Positions 23,493-32,807 of a stretch of 33,806 nt of DNA are shown piece after piece. Made by a program: the position numbers and the translations under genes. Each line of letters starts with the position of its first letter. Positions within the stretch are counted from its first letter, which is position 1. The stretch comes from an uncultured Spirochaetaceae bacterium (GTDB taxonomy: Bacteria > Spirochaetota > Spirochaetia > Treponematales > Treponemataceae): the NCBI GenBank assembly GCA_902797055.1, contig CADBRT010000003.1:1-33806 (forward strand). Direction: 5' to 3'. Below the pieces are notes generated by a model. It did no database searches. It was not told the DNA's origin and saw only the letters and a list, made by a program, of their open reading frames with translations.

Positions 23493-23831
23493 ATGAACAG
23501 AAAATTGATTGTTGCTGTTGTTTTGATGCTCTGTGTCGCTGTCGCAGGAGTATTTGCGCAGTCATCGTCTTCTTCATCACAGAATGAAGCTCAGGCTGTA
23601 GAACAGTCTGCGAATGGACTGGGGGCTGGAATCAAGTATGTTGCTGCAGCTCTTGCTGTAGGAATTGCTTGTTTGGGTGGTGGTCTTGCTGTTGGAAAAA
23701 TTGGTGCGGCGGCAATGGGTGCAATGAGCGAGAATGCAGAGCTTTCTGGAAAGGCATTGCCGTTCGTAGGTCTTGCAGAAGGTATTTGTTTGTGGGGCTT
23801 CCTTGTAGCTCTGTTCTGCATAGTAATGTAA
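23493..23831 (+). CDS. ntpK: V-type ATPase subunit K (proteolipid ring), with signal peptide
   Basis: A 112-residue proteolipid. Residues 1-22 look like a cleavable signal peptide ending VFA, then a Ser/Gln/Glu-rich spacer, then two membrane helices (about 46-76 and 88-111). The ion-binding glutamate is Glu96 in VGLAEGICLWG. The glycine-rich first helix GGGLAVGKIGAAAMG aligns with the GxGxG helix of c subunits. After cleavage it would be a two-helix subunit, unlike four-helix 16-kDa K subunits. Positions used as sodium ligands in Na+ c rings (Gln in helix 1, Ser after the Glu) appear to be Gly here. The ATG at 23493 is preceded by AGAGGTG. It lies between subunits I and F. Confidence 0.9.
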   Translation: MNRKLIVAVVLMLCVAVAGVFAQSSSSSSQNEAQAVEQSANGLGAGIKYVAAALAVGIACLGGGLAVGKIGAAAMGAMSENAELSGKALPFVGLAEGICLWGFLVALFCIVM

Positions 23832-23834
23832 AAA

Positions 23835-24170
23835 ATGGAGTATTACGTCATTGGCGAGCGGGAAATTGTTCTTGGCTTTATGCTTGTTGGTGTAAAGGGT
23901 AAGGCAGTTTCAAACCGGCAGGAGGCTTTGGACTCTTTTCTAGAGATGACAGGGCAGTCTGGTAAAATTTCCGCATTAAAGAATTCTGACAGACCGAAAA
24001 TTCTCATACTTACCGAGGATGTTTCTGATATGCTCAAAAATGAGGTGTCGGCATGGCAGATGGGGGGGCATGCCCCGCTTATCGTGGAGATTCCGGGGCT
24101 TTCCGGTCATATTGAAGGAAGGCGGACGCTCACAGACGCAATACGTGAAGCTGTCGGTATTCAGGTTTGA
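23835..24170 (+). CDS. V-type ATPase subunit F
   Basis: A 111-residue Rossmann-like central-stalk subunit. It starts EYYVIGEREIVLGFMLVGVKGKAV with the hallmark early strand and gly-rich turn, has ILILTEDVSDML in the middle and LIVEIPGLSG near the end. It sits 3 bp downstream of subunit K without a ribosome-binding site, so translation is probably coupled. Confidence 0.9.
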   Translation: MEYYVIGEREIVLGFMLVGVKGKAVSNRQEALDSFLEMTGQSGKISALKNSDRPKILILTEDVSDMLKNEVSAWQMGGHAPLIVEIPGLSGHIEGRRTLTDAIREAVGIQV

Positions 24171-24221
24171 GTCAGCTGATGCTGATTCTGCCCTTGTGGG
24201 CTGTATTTTGGGTTGTGTAAC

Positions 24222-24860
24222 ATGGAAGAATTACGTTCAACAAAAGTTCTTGACAATGAGATAAAAAATGACGCTCGGAAAAAGGTCGTCCGTATTCAGG
24301 AAAAGACTGATGAAAGCGTTAAAGCCCTGCTTGATGGTGTGGCTGATAGACTTGCCGAGGCGGAAAAAGCTGCCAGTCAGCAAAGCAGCGAAAGGGTGGC
24401 TGTATACAGAAAAAATGTGAACGCGTCCCTTCCTTTGGTAAAGGAGAGGCACAGAGTCTCCTTTATTCACAACTCTATTATTTCTGCGATTAATGCTTAC
24501 TTTGAGTCTGCTGGTGAAAAAAAGCGGCTTGAGGTGGTCAAGATAATGGTGGAACGGACAAAACCGATTCTTGAGGGCAGTAAGATTTCTGCTGCGGTAT
24601 TGGGATTTGAAGCTTCTGCTGTGATGAAATTGCTTTCTTCTGTATTTGGCAAGTCTGTTATTTCCTGCGAAATGGGTGATGCCCGTCTTTTTGCGGACGA
24701 CTTTGTCGAAGGTTTTAATTTCCATGAAGGTGTGATTCTGAAGACTGAGGATGAAAGTATTATCTGTCGTCTGACACTTGATGAAAAGGTAAAAGAGATA
24801 CTTGATGACAATACGCTTGAACTTTCAAACGAATTGTTTTGCGGGAGGTTGCCAGAATGA
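24222..24860 (+). CDS. V-type ATPase subunit E
   Basis: A 212-residue peripheral-stalk subunit. The N-terminal ~110 residues are a charged helix ([29 protein letters not shown]). The C-terminal part is a small alpha/beta domain ([32 protein letters not shown]). The ATG at 24222 is chosen over an in-frame GTG at 24213. Neither has a clear ribosome-binding site. The stop overlaps the subunit A start (ATGA). Divergent in sequence; identity relies on domain pattern and place before subunit A. Confidence 0.82.
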   Translation: MEELRSTKVLDNEIKNDARKKVVRIQEKTDESVKALLDGVADRLAEAEKAASQQSSERVAVYRKNVNASLPLVKERHRVSFIHNSIISAINAYFESAGEKKRLEVVKIMVERTKPILEGSKISAAVLGFEASAVMKLLSSVFGKSVISCEMGDARLFADDFVEGFNFHEGVILKTEDESIICRLTLDEKVKEILDDNTLELSNELFCGRLPE

Positions 24861-26623
24861 TTGAAGGAAAGATTACCCGCATTTCTGGTCCTATCGTATA
24901 TGCAGAAGGGCTTGATGGCTGCGGTCTGTATGATGTTGTCGATGTAGGCGAGCGAAAGCTCATTGGTGAGATTATCAGGCAGGACAAGGGAAATGCCACT
25001 ATAGAAGTTTATGAAGATGATAGCGGCATGAAGGTTGGAGAAAAGGTTGTCAGCCTTGGTCGTCCACTGTCTTTGAAACTTGGTCCCGGACTTGTCGGTA
25101 CAATTTATGACGGTATTCAGCGTCCTCTTCGTGAGATGTATGATTCTGGCGGTGCGTTTTTGTTGCCTGGACAGCGTACCGAGCCTATCGACGGAACAAA
25201 GAAATGGGATTTTACCGCCCTTTTGCATGAGGGCGATGCTATAACTCCTGGCGTTGTGCTAGGGACGGTTCAGGAAACAGGTTCTATACTTCATAAAATA
25301 ACTGTTCCTCCGATGACGAAAGGCAGGTCATTAGTAAAATTCTCAGGTAGTGGTTCTTACACTGTTGATGAAGTAATCGGTGAAACGGAACTTGGAGAAA
25401 AACTTTTGCTTTCTCAATATTGGCCTTTGCGTAAGCCTCGGCCGTTTGCTCAGAAGCTTGAGGTTTCTCAGCCTTTGGTAACTGGTCAGCGTGTTATTGA
25501 TGTGTTTTTTCCTTTGAGCAAAGGTGGAACTGCTGCTATTCCGGGCGGGTTCGGAACAGGTAAAACTATGACGCAGCATGCTGTTGCAAAATGGTGTGAT
25601 GCAGATTTGATTGTGTATATAGGTTGTGGTGAGCGTGGAAATGAAATGACAGATGTTCTGACGGATTTTCCGAAGCTTATTGACCCGAGAAACGGTCGTT
25701 CCTTGATGGAACGCACTATTCTTATTGCAAATACGTCAAATATGCCTGTTGCGGCACGTGAAGTATCCCTTTATGCCGGTATAACGCTTGCAGAATATTA
25801 TCGTGATATGGGAATGCATGTCGCTATCATGGCGGATTCTACCAGCCGCTGGGCAGAGGCTTTGCGTGAACTCTCGGGTCGTATGGAGGAAATGCCTGCA
25901 GAAGAAGGATTTCCTGCGTATTTGCCGACGCGGCTTGCAGAATTTTATGAACGTGCCGGTCGTGTAAATACCTTATGCGGAGAAGAAGGCTCTGTTTCTG
26001 TAATTGGGGCAGTTTCTCCGCCTGGAGGAGATTTCTCTGAACCGGTAACTCAGCATACAAAGCGTTTTATACGATGTTTCTGGGCGCTTGACCGTGATTT
26101 GGCAAATGCCCGTCATTATCCTGCGATTGGCTGGATTGAGTCGTATTCCGAATATGCGGATGAAGTAAAGGGCTGGTGGGATACCTTTGATCCTCAGTGG
26201 GCTTCTATTCGTATACATGCTCTCGATTTGCTGAAAAAAGAACAGCGCCTTGAACAGATTGTTCGTTTGATTGGTGCTGATGCTTTGCCTGATTCTGACA
26301 GACTCGTTCTTTCTGTCTGTGAGATGATAAAGAACGGTTTCTTACAGCAGAGTGCATTCGATGATATTGATCAGTATTCGGTTCCTGCAAAGGAAGTTCA
26401 GTTGCTTCTTATCATTATGAAGTTCTATGACCGTGCTCTTGCCGCTGTGAAAGCGGGAGTGCCTCTTTTGAAGATTACAGAACTTCCTGTACGTGCAGAG
26501 ATTATGAGGGCAAAATCGGTGGTACCGAATGATAAGCTTGATGGTTTGAAAATGATTGAGGGCCACTTGGATGACGAGATTGGGGAATTGGAGCGGATGT
26601 ACCGCAAGGATGCTGTGATATGA
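24857..26623 (+). CDS. ntpA: V-type ATPase catalytic subunit A
   Basis: A 588-residue catalytic subunit of the A3B3 head. The N-terminal beta-barrel ([19 protein letters not shown]) is followed by the A-type non-homologous insert and the nucleotide-binding domain. The P-loop GGFGTGKT is at residues 230-237, with [13 protein letters not shown] and the [20 protein letters not shown] segment after it. The length, including the insert, is typical for A subunits rather than F-type beta. GGGAGG precedes the ATG, which overlaps the subunit E stop. The stop overlaps the subunit B start. Confidence 0.98.
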   Translation: MIEGKITRISGPIVYAEGLDGCGLYDVVDVGERKLIGEIIRQDKGNATIEVYEDDSGMKVGEKVVSLGRPLSLKLGPGLVGTIYDGIQRPLREMYDSGGAFLLPGQRTEPIDGTKKWDFTALLHEGDAITPGVVLGTVQETGSILHKITVPPMTKGRSLVKFSGSGSYTVDEVIGETELGEKLLLSQYWPLRKPRPFAQKLEVSQPLVTGQRVIDVFFPLSKGGTAAIPGGFGTGKTMTQHAVAKWCDADLIVYIGCGERGNEMTDVLTDFPKLIDPRNGRSLMERTILIANTSNMPVAAREVSLYAGITLAEYYRDMGMHVAIMADSTSRWAEALRELSGRMEEMPAEEGFPAYLPTRLAEFYERAGRVNTLCGEEGSVSVIGAVSPPGGDFSEPVTQHTKRFIRCFWALDRDLANARHYPAIGWIESYSEYADEVKGWWDTFDPQWASIRIHALDLLKKEQRLEQIVRLIGADALPDSDRLVLSVCEMIKNGFLQQSAFDDIDQYSVPAKEVQLLLIIMKFYDRALAAVKAGVPLLKITELPVRAEIMRAKSVVPNDKLDGLKMIEGHLDDEIGELERMYRKDAVI

Positions 26624-28011
26624 AAGGTGTGGAATACAAAGGACTGTCTCAGGTAGATGGTCCGATTGTCGTGGCTCAGCGTACGCCGGATTCCTTTTAT
26701 GATGAAGTCGTTTATGTGCGTGATAAATTCGGTGAAAAGAAGACAGGCCGTATTATCGATATTAACGAAAAAAACGCTGTTGTTCAGGTTTTTGGAAGCA
26801 CAACAGGCCTTGATCTTGAGGATACGACTGTAGAGTTTCTTGACAAACCTATGGAACTTCGTGTCGGGCGTGGGCTGTTGGGGCGTATTTTCAACGGGCT
26901 TGGTGAACCTATTGACGGATATCCGGAGATAATCTCGAGTAAGAAGATCAATGTCAACGGGAATCCAATCAATCCGTATGCCCGAGTATATCCAAGGGAT
27001 TTTATCCAGACTGGTATTTCTTCTATTGATGGAATGAATACTTTGATTCGTGGTCAGAAGCTTCCAATTTTCTCTGGTAACGGTCTTCCGCATAACAAAC
27101 TGGCAGCACAGATTATCCGACAGGCAAAAATTCGAAATTCCGATGAGGAATTTGTAATGGTCTTTGCTGGAATGGGTATTAAGTATGATGTGGCCCAATT
27201 CTTTAAAAATACATTCGAGGAAAGTGGTGTTCTTTCTCGAGTCGTAATGTTTGAGAGCCTTGCAGATGCTCCTTCTATTGAAAGAATTATTACTCCTCGC
27301 TGTGCGCTGACAGCGGCAGAGTATCTCGCCTTTGAATGCAATATGCATGTTCTCGTTGTTATGACAGACATGACGAACTATTGTGAAGCATTGCGCGAAA
27401 TAAGCACGACACGAGGGGAAGTCCCAGGCCGTAAAGGTTATCCTGGCTACCTGTATTCCAACCTTGCGGAGCTGTATGAGCGTGCGGGAAAGATTCTGGG
27501 CAGTACAGGTTCTATTACTCAGATACCGATTTTGACTATGCCGAATGATGATATAAGTCATCCTATTCCGGACTTGACCGGCTATATCACAGAAGGGCAG
27601 ATAGTTCTCGACAGGGAATTGAGTCAAAAGGGAATGTATCCTCCAGTCTCCGGTCTTCCTAGTTTGAGCCGTCTTATGAAGGATGGTATTGGCAAAGGAA
27701 TGACCCGTGAGGATCATGCTGCTGTTTCAAGTCAGCTCTTTGCTTCCTATAGTAAAGTTAAAAATATCCGAAATTTGGCAGCTATAATTGGTGAGGAAGA
27801 ATTGTCTGACCTTGATAAGTTGTATCTGAAATTCGGAAATGAACTGGAAGGTAAATTCTTTACACAAGGGGAATACGAAGATCGTTCCATCGAAGAAACC
27901 CTTGATTTGGGGTGGAAAATTTTGAGTATTCTACCTCGTGACGAATTGTACCGCATTAAAGATGATATGTTGGATCAATACCTTCCGAAAGAGGAGTCTG
28001 TAACTGACTGA
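26620..28011 (+). CDS. ntpB: V-type ATPase subunit B
   Basis: A 463-residue non-catalytic head subunit. The barrel ([15 protein letters not shown]) is followed by [18 protein letters not shown], then a degenerate P-loop region around [15 protein letters not shown] lacking GxxxxGK[ST], and [17 protein letters not shown] with [24 protein letters not shown]. The ATG at 26620 overlaps the subunit A stop (ATGA). A GTG nine bases later is possible but would cut only three residues. The stop overlaps subunit D by one base. Confidence 0.97.
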   Translation: MKGVEYKGLSQVDGPIVVAQRTPDSFYDEVVYVRDKFGEKKTGRIIDINEKNAVVQVFGSTTGLDLEDTTVEFLDKPMELRVGRGLLGRIFNGLGEPIDGYPEIISSKKINVNGNPINPYARVYPRDFIQTGISSIDGMNTLIRGQKLPIFSGNGLPHNKLAAQIIRQAKIRNSDEEFVMVFAGMGIKYDVAQFFKNTFEESGVLSRVVMFESLADAPSIERIITPRCALTAAEYLAFECNMHVLVVMTDMTNYCEALREISTTRGEVPGRKGYPGYLYSNLAELYERAGKILGSTGSITQIPILTMPNDDISHPIPDLTGYITEGQIVLDRELSQKGMYPPVSGLPSLSRLMKDGIGKGMTREDHAAVSSQLFASYSKVKNIRNLAAIIGEEELSDLDKLYLKFGNELEGKFFTQGEYEDRSIEETLDLGWKILSILPRDELYRIKDDMLDQYLPKEESVTD

Positions 28012-28637
28012 TGGCAAAACTCAACATTGCGCCTACAAAATCCAATCTTCTCGCTGTAAAAGAGCAGCTGGCAATAAGCACTGAAGGGTATGATTTGCTT
28101 GACCAGAAGCGTGAAATCCTTGTTATGGAACTTATGCGCATGGTTGAGCGAGTCAAACTTCTTGAGAAATCTGTCGATGAATGTATTGAAAAAGCCTATC
28201 CTGCTTTGAAAAACATGCTGCTGGCTGTAGGTGGTGACAGGGTAGAGAGAATTGCCCATGCAGTTGAATATAAATTCAATATAACTAAAAAACCGGTAGT
28301 TATCGGAGGAATGAATTTTACATCAATAGATGTGCAGCTTCCTAAAAAGCAACTTTTTTCTTCATTTTTGGGAACCTTCCCTGACAGTGATGAAGTAATG
28401 ACTGATTTTTTTGAGCTTTTAACCTTGCTGACGAAACTTGCCAGTATCCGTACTATCGTGTGGAGATTGGCTATGGAAGTTAAAAAGACCCAGCGAAGGG
28501 TGAATGCGCTGGATAAAATGGTTATTCCTCAGGATAAGGAAACTGTCAAGTATATCGAAAGTGTCCTGGAAGAGCGGGAACGTGAAAATGTCTTTGTTCT
28601 AAAGGCCTTGAAACATAAGCAAGAACAGAAGTCATAA
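28011..28637 (+). CDS. ntpD: V-type ATPase subunit D
   Basis: A 208-residue coiled-coil central-shaft subunit. It opens with the family signature KLNIAPTKSNLLAVKEQLAISTEGYDLLDQKREIL. A globular middle region precedes the C-terminal coiled coil with LAMEVKKTQRRVNALDKMVIPQ, a strongly conserved D-subunit stretch. The TGATG junction couples it to subunit B. It is the last ATPase gene; the Usp gene starts 20 bp later. Confidence 0.96.
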   Translation: MAKLNIAPTKSNLLAVKEQLAISTEGYDLLDQKREILVMELMRMVERVKLLEKSVDECIEKAYPALKNMLLAVGGDRVERIAHAVEYKFNITKKPVVIGGMNFTSIDVQLPKKQLFSSFLGTFPDSDEVMTDFFELLTLLTKLASIRTIVWRLAMEVKKTQRRVNALDKMVIPQDKETVKYIESVLEERERENVFVLKALKHKQEQKS

Positions 28638-28657
28638 AAAGAATATAGGAGCGATTT

Positions 28658-29155
28658 ATGATAAAACCCCTTTTTCAAAAAATTCTGGTGGCTTATAACG
28701 GCTCAAAATCGTCTCTTCACGCGGTAATGTATGCAATACTTATGGCAAAATGTTATAAATGCAGGGTTAAAGTTGTCTATGTTGTTGACACTGCTACAAT
28801 CAGGCAGTTGATGCTGACTAAATTTGTCATAAAGGAAGAGGGTGATACCTTTGCGGGAAACTTGGAATCTGATGGAAAACGGAATCTGGAGTTTGCATCG
28901 GGGCTTGCAAAATCGAAGGGTATAAAGATAGATACTGAATTACGTGAAGGGGCAGTGTGGTCAGAAGTTATCACTGCTGCAGATGAATATAAAGCTGATT
29001 TGATTTTGCTTGGTGGGTCTGATAACGGGGCTGCTCTTTCCACAATACAACGTGATATAATAAGTATACAGGACAGTGAAATTATAGGAAGTGCACATTG
29101 TTCTGTGATGGTTGTACGGCAGCAACATATTGAGCAGTTGTTTAAAATCGGATAA
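28658..29155 (+). CDS. Universal stress protein (UspA family)
   Basis: A 165-residue protein with the Usp Rossmann-like fold. It starts FQKILVAYNGSKSSLHAVMYAILMAK, has VKVVYVVDTATIR, and ends DLILLGGSDNGAALS ... GSAHCSVMVVRQ, where the glycine/serine loop that binds ATP in many members is spread by an insertion. It has AGGAG 7 nt before its ATG and follows subunit D by 20 bp, so it is likely the last gene of the ATPase operon. In many genomes Usp proteins respond to energy or ion stress; a link to the ATPase is inference. Confidence 0.88.
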   Translation: MIKPLFQKILVAYNGSKSSLHAVMYAILMAKCYKCRVKVVYVVDTATIRQLMLTKFVIKEEGDTFAGNLESDGKRNLEFASGLAKSKGIKIDTELREGAVWSEVITAADEYKADLILLGGSDNGAALSTIQRDIISIQDSEIIGSAHCSVMVVRQQHIEQLFKIG

Positions 29156-29198
29156 TTAAGAAAATTTTATAATATTTTGTAATATGTATCACTTTTTT

Positions 29199-29227
29199 AA
29201 GACAAGTTACCGAAAAAGCTTTATATT
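29199..29227 (+). promoter_or_regulatory. Response-regulator promoter (leaderless type)
   Basis: AAGACA (29199-29204), 17-nt spacer, TATATT (29222-29227), then 6 nt to the ATG at 29234. The predicted start coincides with the A of ATG. Confidence 0.6.
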
Positions 29228-29233
29228 AGAGTA

Positions 29234-29911
29234 ATGAGATTATTACTTGTAGAAGATGACGTTCGCCTTTCACAGGGGCTGGTGGAATTGTTCCAGAAAA
29301 ACCGCTATGGGATTGATGCTGTCTACACAGGAAATGACGCTCTCAAATATGCTCGAAGCGGTATTTATGACGCATTGATTCTTGATATTTCATCGCCAGA
29401 AGCTGACAGCTTGGATTTGCTTAAGAAGATGCGCGAAAAGAATATACAGACTCCGATAATTTTGCTTTCTTCAAAAACAGAACCTAAAGATATTGTTCTA
29501 GGATTGGATTCTGGAGCAGATGACTATATAACAAAACCTTTTACTACGGATGTTCTGCTCGCTAGAGTACGTTCCGTTACCCGCCGAAAAGGTGATCTTC
29601 GAGAAGAAGTTATCACGTTTGGTGATCTTACGCTTGATAAAAATAATTGTGAATTACAAAATTCCACAGGTGGCTGTGTAAAACTTTCTTTGAAGGAATT
29701 ACAGATAATTGAGTTGTTGTTCGATAATCCCCATCAGGTCATAAAAAAAGAAAGCATAATAGAAAAAATTTGGGGTGGCGACAGTGATGCGGAGTACAAT
29801 AATGTTGAAGTTTATATTTCTTTCATCCGGAAAAAAATGGATGATTTGAAAGTGAAGACACGCATTAGAACAGCACGTGGAATAGGGTATTCGCTTGAGG
29901 ATGCCGTCTGA
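29234..29911 (+). CDS. OmpR/PhoB-type response regulator
   Basis: A 225-residue regulator. The receiver domain has the acidic cluster Glu7-Asp8-Asp9, phospho-acceptor Asp51 in ALILDISSPEAD, and Lys101 in DDYITKPF. A C-terminal winged-helix DNA-binding domain (about 125-225) ends NNVEVYISFIRKKMDDLKVKTRIRTARGIGYSL. All receiver residues needed for phosphorylation are present. No histidine kinase lies beside it. The gene has no ribosome-binding site and lies 24 bp upstream of dapL, which does have one. Partner kinase and regulon unknown. Confidence 0.93.
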   Translation: MRLLLVEDDVRLSQGLVELFQKNRYGIDAVYTGNDALKYARSGIYDALILDISSPEADSLDLLKKMREKNIQTPIILLSSKTEPKDIVLGLDSGADDYITKPFTTDVLLARVRSVTRRKGDLREEVITFGDLTLDKNNCELQNSTGGCVKLSLKELQIIELLFDNPHQVIKKESIIEKIWGGDSDAEYNNVEVYISFIRKKMDDLKVKTRIRTARGIGYSLEDAV

Positions 29912-29935
29912 TTTTAGGGAAGGATTGTTATATAT

Positions 29936-31162
29936 ATGATTAAACGAAACGAGGGCTTCGCGAATTTGGCTGCTGGGTATCTTTTCCCAGAAGTTGCAAA
30001 GAGAAGAAGGGAATATCTTGCAGCACATCCTGATGCAAAGATAATAAGTTTGGGTATTGGAAATACTACAGAACCTCTTACTCCTCATATTACAAAAGCG
30101 ATGGTTGATTACGCTGCAGGGTTAGGGACTGCTGCCGGTTATTCCGGATATGGTGATGAGCAGGGGCTGACTGCTCTGCGTGAAAAAATCGCCGAACGTC
30201 TATATCCCGGTATGGCATCTTCAGATGAAGTTTTTATCTCTGACGGGGCGAAATGCGATATAGCTAGAATACAGATGCTGTTTGGTCGTTCTGTACGCAT
30301 CGCCGTTCAGGATCCTGCATATCCTGTGTATGTCGATGGAAGTGTTATTGTCGGAGCTGCAGGAAAGCCGTTGGCAGATGGAGGTCATGACAATGTTACC
30401 TATCTTCCTTGTACTGCGGAAAATGGTTTTTTCCCGGATCTGTCCGTTATAAAACCTGATACGTTGATTTATTTTTGCAGTCCAAATAATCCGACTGGGG
30501 CCGCCAGCACTCGAGAACAGCTTGCTTCATTGGTCGATTTTGCTATTAAGAATGGTTGTATAATCATTTACGATGCTGCATATTTTGCGTTTATACGTGA
30601 TAATGCTATTCCGAAAAGTATATACGAGATTCCCGGCGCACGACAGTGTGCGATTGAGATAAATTCATTCTCAAAACTCGCAGGTTTTACGGGGGTTCGT
30701 CTCGGTTGGTCTGTTGTCCCATCTGACTTAAAGTTTTCTGACGGAACTTCTGTTAAGAAGGATTGGAATAGAGTTATGACAACCCTGTTCAACGGAGCCA
30801 GCAATATCGCCCAAAGGGGTGGTCTTGCAGCCCTTGACGATGAGGGAATAAAAGAAACAAAAAGTTTGGTTGATTATTATCTTGAAAATGCAAAGATAAT
30901 GAAAAAAACTTTGTGCGGTAAGAATTTTGTAGCTGCTGGAGTAAAAGTCTATTATACCGGTGATAGTCCCTATCTGTGGGTGCAATTCCCTGGTCAGAAG
31001 AGTTGGGACATGTTCGACAGAATTCTTGACGAGTGCAGAGTTGTAACAACTCCGGGAAGCGGATTCGGTCCTGCCGGTGAAAGCTATCTTCGCTTCAGTT
31101 GTTTTGGTCACAGAAGCGACGTTGAAGAGGCCTGTCGCCGTCTGGAACAGTTTAAGCTTTAA
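29936..31162 (+). CDS. dapL: LL-diaminopimelate aminotransferase
   Basis: A 408-residue PLP enzyme that makes LL-diaminopimelate directly from tetrahydrodipicolinate, for lysine and peptidoglycan synthesis. Family features: NEGFANLAAGYLFPEVAKRR near the start, ISLGIGNTTEPLT, SGYGDEQGLTALREKIAERLY, DGAKCDIARIQMLFG, CSPNNPTGAAS, and PLP Lys247 in NSFSKLAGFTGVRLGW. GXXRFSCFGHR-like RFSCFGHRSDVEEA lies at the end. AAGGA precedes the ATG. It follows the response regulator by 24 bp and is ended by a terminator. DapL is typical of spirochaetes, chlamydiae and plants. Confidence 0.96.
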   Translation: MIKRNEGFANLAAGYLFPEVAKRRREYLAAHPDAKIISLGIGNTTEPLTPHITKAMVDYAAGLGTAAGYSGYGDEQGLTALREKIAERLYPGMASSDEVFISDGAKCDIARIQMLFGRSVRIAVQDPAYPVYVDGSVIVGAAGKPLADGGHDNVTYLPCTAENGFFPDLSVIKPDTLIYFCSPNNPTGAASTREQLASLVDFAIKNGCIIIYDAAYFAFIRDNAIPKSIYEIPGARQCAIEINSFSKLAGFTGVRLGWSVVPSDLKFSDGTSVKKDWNRVMTTLFNGASNIAQRGGLAALDDEGIKETKSLVDYYLENAKIMKKTLCGKNFVAAGVKVYYTGDSPYLWVQFPGQKSWDMFDRILDECRVVTTPGSGFGPAGESYLRFSCFGHRSDVEEACRRLEQFKL

Positions 31163-31187
31163 TTCTTTTTTTCTTCTAAATTATTTA

Positions 31188-31220
31188 GGCTGTGCTTCAT
31201 ATGCATAGCCTTTTCTATTT
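31188..31220 (+). terminator. Rho-independent terminator of dapL
   Basis: GGCTGTGC (31188-31195) pairs with GCATAGCC (31203-31210; one G-U), followed by TTTTCTATTT. It sits between the convergent dapL and barrel-protein genes. Confidence 0.75.
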
Positions 31221-32488
31221 TAGAACTGTGTCTTGAATCCTACGCGTACTTCAAAACTGCTTGGCCAGTCTGATTTGAATTTTGCCAGATGGGTCAGGTC
31301 TGTGGTCATTGAGGCATGAAGACTGCCTCCTAATACAGGTACTTCTGCATATGGTGTAAGCCTTACATTGCATGTTCTGTCAGAAGAATTTTTTCTGTCG
31401 TCCCATGCGTCTTTTATTGTTTTTCCGCGTGTATTAGTTTTGCTTCCGAGCGTAAATGAAAGATGTGCGCCGACGGTTGCATTCATATCACCAATATACA
31501 GATTATTTGTTTTTACGGACAAATCTACTCCGCAGGAATCTTTTGTGTATATCAGATTATCAAGCTGCTGATACGGGATATTGAATAAAGTTACGGCTGC
31601 GCTGAATTGTCCCATGTTTATGCGGGGCTCAAAGAGAAAATATAAATTCTTTGCCATTGTTTTGAAGTCAAACAGGTCATCATCCCGTTTTGTGCTGACT
31701 GGCAGATCTGAAAAACCGCCTTGTAAGAAAATGTTCCAGTCCGATGAAGGATTTCCTATGAGGAGATTGAAGCCTGAATGAAGGGTTACATATCTGACAA
31801 TGAAGAAGTAATTGTCAAAAGTTCCGTCTGTGCTGTCTTTTGGAAATCCGATTCCGCTATTGAAATCAAATGTTATGAAGGGAAGGGCTCCACCGATACG
31901 CATATCTGTGTTGAACGAACGTTGGTTGTATGCTTTGTTCCAATCTTCATATGCGTATACACCGGCTGCTATCTGGCGGGGAAGATGTATGATGTAAGAA
32001 AGACCTCCGCCGTACATATGGTTGATTGAAGCACCGTTAAGACCGTGAAAACTGGTGGTCAAGCCGGAAGTGATTGGTTTTATCCCGAACTGACGGCGGA
32101 GGAATGTATCGGAACCGATAGGCTCGTATTCTCCGAAGAAAGCAGAAAAATAGTGTGTTGCAGAAGGCTTGTTCAATTTGTAGACAGCTGAAACTTCCTG
32201 TACTTTGAATAATGCATCTGCACTTTCTGGTGCATGGAAGATATCCCCCCCGAATAAATCCGCGCTTTGTACAAAGAATTCTCCACGGACTAAAAGCTTG
32301 TCAGAGAAATCCAATTGACCTGCAAAATATCCCTGTGCTGTTGCACAGGGATCAAATCCCTCTTCGCCTGGATTACTTGAAAAATTTCCCAAAAAACCCG
32401 TGTATCCCTTAAAATAAGGCGTTTCAAAAGCAAAAAGATATATGGAAGAAAAAAGGAGTATTATCGATGTAAAGAAAATTTTTCTCAC
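31220..32488 (-). CDS. Putative outer-membrane beta-barrel protein
   Basis: A 422-residue protein. MRKIFFTSIILLFSSIYLFA is a signal peptide (cleavage near residue 20). The mature part alternates short hydrophobic strands and polar turns (AVYKLNKPSATHYFSAFFGEY, YFFIVRYVTLHSGFNLLIG, TPYAEVPVLGGSLHASMTTDL) and ends with VRVGFKTQF, an aromatic C-terminal residue typical for Bam-dependent barrels. No known family is recognised. The start codon is GTG at 32488, preceded by AAGG at a 5-nt spacing. A TATAAT is on the minus strand at 32514-32509. Role could be a porin or surface protein; inference only. Confidence 0.7.
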   Translation of the reverse strand: MRKIFFTSIILLFSSIYLFAFETPYFKGYTGFLGNFSSNPGEEGFDPCATAQGYFAGQLDFSDKLLVRGEFFVQSADLFGGDIFHAPESADALFKVQEVSAVYKLNKPSATHYFSAFFGEYEPIGSDTFLRRQFGIKPITSGLTTSFHGLNGASINHMYGGGLSYIIHLPRQIAAGVYAYEDWNKAYNQRSFNTDMRIGGALPFITFDFNSGIGFPKDSTDGTFDNYFFIVRYVTLHSGFNLLIGNPSSDWNIFLQGGFSDLPVSTKRDDDLFDFKTMAKNLYFLFEPRINMGQFSAAVTLFNIPYQQLDNLIYTKDSCGVDLSVKTNNLYIGDMNATVGAHLSFTLGSKTNTRGKTIKDAWDDRKNSSDRTCNVRLTPYAEVPVLGGSLHASMTTDLTHLAKFKSDWPSSFEVRVGFKTQF

Positions 32489-32508
32489 TTTGCCTTGTCT
32501 CCAGAAGA

Positions 32509-32514
32509 ATTATA
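32509..32514 (-). promoter_or_regulatory. -10 hexamer for the barrel-protein gene
   Basis: Perfect TATAAT on the minus strand (32514-32509) about 20 nt before the GTG start. No good -35 hexamer is seen at the usual spacing, so an activator may be needed. Confidence 0.4.
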
Positions 32515-32587
32515 TTTGAAATTTCGGCAACTGATTTTTCCACTTTAGTGATATAGGAAAAACTTTTACGTTATATAGTGCTCAAAA

Positions 32588-32703
32588 TACTAGTACAACG
32601 AATAACAATAAACAGTCATTCCGAACTTGTTTCGGAATCAATAAGCACAGATGCTGAAACAAGTTCAGCATGACCAGTTATTTTGGATTCGTTATACTAG
32701 TAC
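32588..32703. repeat. Palindromic MITE/REP-like element (~116 bp)
   Basis: The ends are TACTAGTAC at 32588-32596 and 32695-32703, as direct copies (the octamer is itself palindromic). Next inside are AACGAAT (32597-32603) and its complement ATTCGTT (32687-32693). Further in are two palindromes, ATTCCGAA/TTCGGAAT (32618-32636) and ATGCTGAA/TTCAGCAT (32651-32671). These share a GAACTTGTTTC core in opposite orientation, so the two halves form one long imperfect inverted repeat. It encodes nothing. It lies between the divergent barrel-protein and cheA genes. No second copy was seen in the window. Confidence 0.75.
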
Positions 32704-32779
32704 TGTTCAGAAAATAAGCGTTTTTTTTTTAGTTGACTTGCAGATAATTAAAAAAAATTAAAATTTGATTTTTTCTGTC

Positions 32780-32807
32780 TTGACTTATATTTAGAACCGA
32801 TTAAAAT
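32780..32807 (+). promoter_or_regulatory. cheA promoter (leaderless type)
   Basis: TTGACT (32780-32785), 16-nt spacer, TAAAAT (32802-32807), then 7 nt to the ATG at 32815. Predicted start is 32814. No ribosome-binding site is seen. Confidence 0.65.

Noticed and set aside
24237-25228. Minus-strand open frames opposite subunits E and A
   Set aside because: They overlap well-supported ATPase genes with coupled start/stop overlaps, and show no motif or ribosome-binding site.
26425-27717. A 430-codon open frame on the minus strand opposite ATPase subunit B
   Set aside because: It is antisense to a gene with unmistakable family motifs, has low-complexity His/Asn/Thr/Arg-rich composition, no ribosome-binding site and no recognisable domain. 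Its length reflects codon use of ntpB.
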